8,483 nt of DNA from Burkholderiales bacterium UBA6064 (GTDB lineage: Bacteria; Pseudomonadota; Gammaproteobacteria; Burkholderiales; Burkholderiaceae_B): assembly GCA_002428895.1 (NCBI GenBank), contig DIYC01000130.1, positions 1-8,483 of the forward strand, read 5' to 3'. Made by a program: the position numbers and the translations under genes. This document shows positions 6,795 to 8,483 of this stretch, in pieces; within the stretch, counting starts at the first letter, position 1; each line of letters starts with the position of its first letter. The notes below the pieces were generated by a model. The model had not been told where the DNA came from, ran no database searches, and worked only from the letters and a program-made list of their open reading frames with translations.

Positions 6795-7136
6795 ATGGGC
6801 ACTGTCAAATTTAAAACTAAATCGCATGCTGACGTGCTCATGCTCAAATCAGATGCTGAAAAAATATTTACCCTGATTCATCGTACTTTAACCGAACAAG
6901 GTACTATAGACTACCAAGACCTACCCTCTATTCAAGCACAACTTCGACAAGCTATCACCGCCGAAGAAAACAAACACAATAACCCAAACGAAGCTGATAC
7001 TGAATCGGAGACAAACGCAGACATCGACAATAGACCGACCCAGACACCCGTCACGTTAAAACTCAAACTCTTTCCTTTGCTTAAAATGATGCAGGCCAGC
7101 TACACCGCCAAACAACCCATTTACTGGGGGTTTTAA
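6795..7136 (+). CDS. DUF1840 family protein
   Basis: A 113-residue protein with the hallmarks of DUF1840. The N-terminus VKFKTKSHADVLMLKSDAEK (4-23) has the family's pattern of K-F-K-S-K followed by D-V-x-M-L. A helical middle containing IDYQDLPSIQAQL is followed by an acidic, Asn-rich linker at about 58-82. The C-terminal element LKLKLFPLLKMM ends in the conserved P-I-Y-W-G-F. No function has been assigned to this family as far as I know. It looks cytosolic. The start is ATG 6795 with GAAGGA 11 bases upstream, slightly far. It is divergent from the lipoprotein gene and converges tail to tail with the acetyltransferase gene, with four bases between the stops. The last codons (CCCA...TGGG then GGTTTT) might form a weak terminator. 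Confidence 0.88.
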   Translation: MGTVKFKTKSHADVLMLKSDAEKIFTLIHRTLTEQGTIDYQDLPSIQAQLRQAITAEENKHNNPNEADTESETNADIDNRPTQTPVTLKLKLFPLLKMMQASYTAKQPIYWGF

Positions 7137-7140
7137 CTGC

Positions 7141-7575
7141 TTACATCACAGTCAACGATTTAATTAAATACTTGGGCGACTCTTCGTAGTTCAACCCATA
7201 ATAAAAACGATGCGCGTCTACACGCCGAGTGTGACTATGAAGTTCTATCGCCACACAACCCCGCTGTTTGGCCAATTCAACTACTGTTGCTTCAAGTACA
7301 GACCCAACGCCTTGGTGGCGATAGGCTTGTGAAACACAAAAATAAGTAATACGGCAAAAATCTCCAGCCAAAGCAAGCTGAGGAATAAAATGAATAGCAA
7401 TAAAACCAACCACTTGACCACTTAATGTAGCTACAAAAAGATCAGCGTCTGGGCTATGATTCAGCTCATTAATTCGCCTTTCAATAAAAGGCTCTGAACC
7501 TGGGTAACCAAGGTCATTTAACAGCTCTGTAATGGCCTGGCCATCTGCAGGCGTTGCGTGTCGAATTTCGATCAT
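7141..7575 (-). CDS. GNAT family N-acetyltransferase
   Basis: A 144-residue single-domain acetyltransferase of the GNAT fold, which moves an acetyl group from acetyl-CoA to an amine. The N-terminal strand and helix are IEIRHATPADGQAITELL. VVGFIAIHF at 55-63 is strand beta-4. The acetyl-CoA pyrophosphate loop is RHQGVG at 86-91, matching Q/R-x-x-G-x-G/A, and begins a helix. The later HRFYYGLNYEES element at 122-133 is the usual beta-6/alpha-4 region, where a Tyr often serves as general acid. The substrate cannot be told from the sequence, and length is normal for the family. The start is ATG 7575, with only a weak upstream match to a ribosome binding site. It converges with the DUF1840 gene. 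Confidence 0.9.
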   Translation of the reverse strand: MIEIRHATPADGQAITELLNDLGYPGSEPFIERRINELNHSPDADLFVATLSGQVVGFIAIHFIPQLALAGDFCRITYFCVSQAYRHQGVGSVLEATVVELAKQRGCVAIELHSHTRRVDAHRFYYGLNYEESPKYLIKSLTVM

Positions 7576-7812
7576 GTCGTGATACTCATTTAAATTTAAT
7601 CTAGCCTAATTTTATAATCGTTGTTGCGAACCTTTTTTTTCATTTTCCAAAACGAAATTAATTTATTGCTGTTACGTCAACAACCCAAAAGAGTCACATG
7701 GTGCTGATGCGGGCTAGCCCCATTGGAGTTAGATTCAACACTTATAGAACTTTTATCTAGGTTCGTCACACATAACTAATGTATAGAAATACTTTAAAGG
7801 AGTTTTGGGCTA
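7576..7812. other. Intergenic region between divergent genes
   Basis: These 237 bases separate the divergent acetyltransferase gene and the acidic-protein gene and must hold promoters for both. They contain an AT-rich stretch with TATAAT at 7613-7618 (plus strand), an eight-T run near 7632, and a perfect 10-base palindrome, GGGCTAGCCC, at 7711-7720. That palindrome could be a regulator site. The palindrome is flanked by ATG and CAT, so the symmetry extends with one extra base. No convincing -35/-10 pair, small RNA or coding frame was found. Confidence 0.4.
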
Positions 7813-8400
7813 ATGGTTACTTTTAATATTATTAGTGATGCTGCACCTGTTACAGACAAAGATCAACAAATTGGTGAGCCAAATAAAGTTACAGATAATC
7901 TTGAAAAGGGAGATAACAAAGCTGCTGCAGAAGAATTTACTCAATTGTCCCCAGCCGAACAAGATAGAGTTTTTGCATCACTTCCTTCTGATCAAAAAAT
8001 AGCACTTGCCTCCGAACGTGCGTCTCGTGGTGAGTTCAAATTGGTTGATAGGCTTGATGATTCATTCACAGATCCTGGTGAGAAAATGCAGTTTCAAAGT
8101 CTAGTCCTGGATAAAATGATAAACAATGGAGATGTAGATAAAGCAAAAGAATTTTATGACTATTTAATAAATGACCCAGGGGGACCGGACAAAGATCCGG
8201 CTTTTACTGGTGCCATGTTGCTTGAGTTTATGAGTCCTGAAAATGCGCAAATTCTTTTAAACAGTGTAGAGGATATAGACTTTGCAAATGAAATCTGGAA
8301 ATATATTGGAGACATTGACAGTCAGCATCTTACTCTCAAACCTGTTGGTTTCAGTTCTTCTGATCAAACACAAGATAGTTTAAATAAACCAAATTCGTGA
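7813..8400 (+). CDS. Acidic helical protein of unknown function, possible MgtE-N-like repeats
   Basis: A 195-residue soluble protein that I do not recognise. ATG 7813 is preceded by AAAGGAG at 7796-7802, ten bases away, a strong ribosome binding site. The protein is acidic, has no signal peptide or membrane segment, and is mainly helical after a loose N-terminus of about 35 residues. Two segments, FTQLSPAEQDRVFASLPSDQ (42-61) and LLEFMSPENAQILLNSVED, have the spacing L-x-x-x-P-x-x-A/Q-x-x-(h)-(h)-x-x-(h) of the helical repeats in MgtE N-terminal and FliG-like domains; the match is weak. The polar tail ends SSSDQTQDSLNKPNS. Codon use is more AT-rich than in the genes to its left, which may indicate a different origin. 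It could be a regulatory or delivered protein, but nothing in the sequence decides this. Confidence 0.75.
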   Translation: MVTFNIISDAAPVTDKDQQIGEPNKVTDNLEKGDNKAAAEEFTQLSPAEQDRVFASLPSDQKIALASERASRGEFKLVDRLDDSFTDPGEKMQFQSLVLDKMINNGDVDKAKEFYDYLINDPGGPDKDPAFTGAMLLEFMSPENAQILLNSVEDIDFANEIWKYIGDIDSQHLTLKPVGFSSSDQTQDSLNKPNS

Positions 8401-8460
8401 ACTTCAAGAGTTCCCCCTATAGTTGAGATAGTTAATTATGATATGATCTTCGGATTTAAA

Positions 8461-8483
8461 ATGACTTATCCTGTTTATTTTCG
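8461..8483 (+). CDS. Possible start of a further gene, cut by the window edge
   Basis: ATG 8461 opens a frame (MTYPVYF) that reaches the end of the window. CGGA at 8451-8454 lies six bases upstream as a weak ribosome binding site. An in-frame ATG at 8443 is an alternative start. There are too few codons to identify a product, so this is tentative. Confidence 0.25.

Noticed and set aside
7590..7618. TTAAAT and TATAAT, 17 bases apart on the plus strand
   Set aside because: The -10 is perfect but the -35 matches only 3 of 6 in a very AT-rich stretch, and it would give a leader of nearly 190 bases; not enough to call a promoter.
7711..7720. GGGCTAGCCC palindrome as a terminator
   Set aside because: No T-run follows and there is no room for a loop; at most a protein-binding site.
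8399..8413. GAACT...AGTTC hairpin at the end of the last full gene
   Set aside because: Stem of only five pairs, followed by C residues and not T; not a convincing terminator.

Overview
The window is moderately AT-rich proteobacterial DNA, with tightly packed short operons. The organism is best read as a host-associated gamma- or betaproteobacterium. This rests on a DUF1840-type protein (typical of beta- and some gammaproteobacteria), a proteobacterial AbiEi-family protein, Gram-negative lipoproteins, and two proteins of families that act on eukaryotic-type targets. I cannot name a genus from the sequence.

Left part (1-4225), an effector-like region: an unrecognised basic protein (43-672, possibly starting before the window) is followed 9 bases later, in the same frame, by a 688-residue protein (682-2748). 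Its central part matches the NEL domain of bacterial IpaH/SspH/SlrP-type E3 ubiquitin ligases. It has no leucine-rich repeats, its CxD motif reads C-H-N, and it carries an unrecognised C-terminal region of about 250 residues. After a 274-base gap, which holds a 10-bp inverted repeat, comes a calpain-like (C2 family) cysteine protease with an intact Cys-His-Asn triad (3023-4225). A strong hairpin plus T-run terminator follows at 4266-4299. A ubiquitin-ligase fold beside a calpain-like protease suggests proteins delivered into a eukaryotic host or grazer (inference). No secretion system genes are visible here.

Middle part (4252-7575), chromosomal housekeeping and conserved hypotheticals: a small lipoprotein gene (4252-4776, true start probably near 4303); a convergent small unknown gene (4822-5169, minus); a minus-strand pair of a lipoprotein gene (6175-6774) and an AbiEi-family transcriptional regulator/antitoxin (5289-6170) with no AbiEii toxin partner; a divergent DUF1840 gene (6795-7136); and a convergent GNAT acetyltransferase (7141-7575, minus).

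Right part (7576-8483): a 237-base gap with no confident element, then a more AT-rich gene for an acidic, cytosolic-looking protein of 195 residues and unknown function (7813-8400). The first codons of a possible next gene reach the window edge. No tRNA, rRNA, CRISPR array, insertion sequence or integrase was seen.
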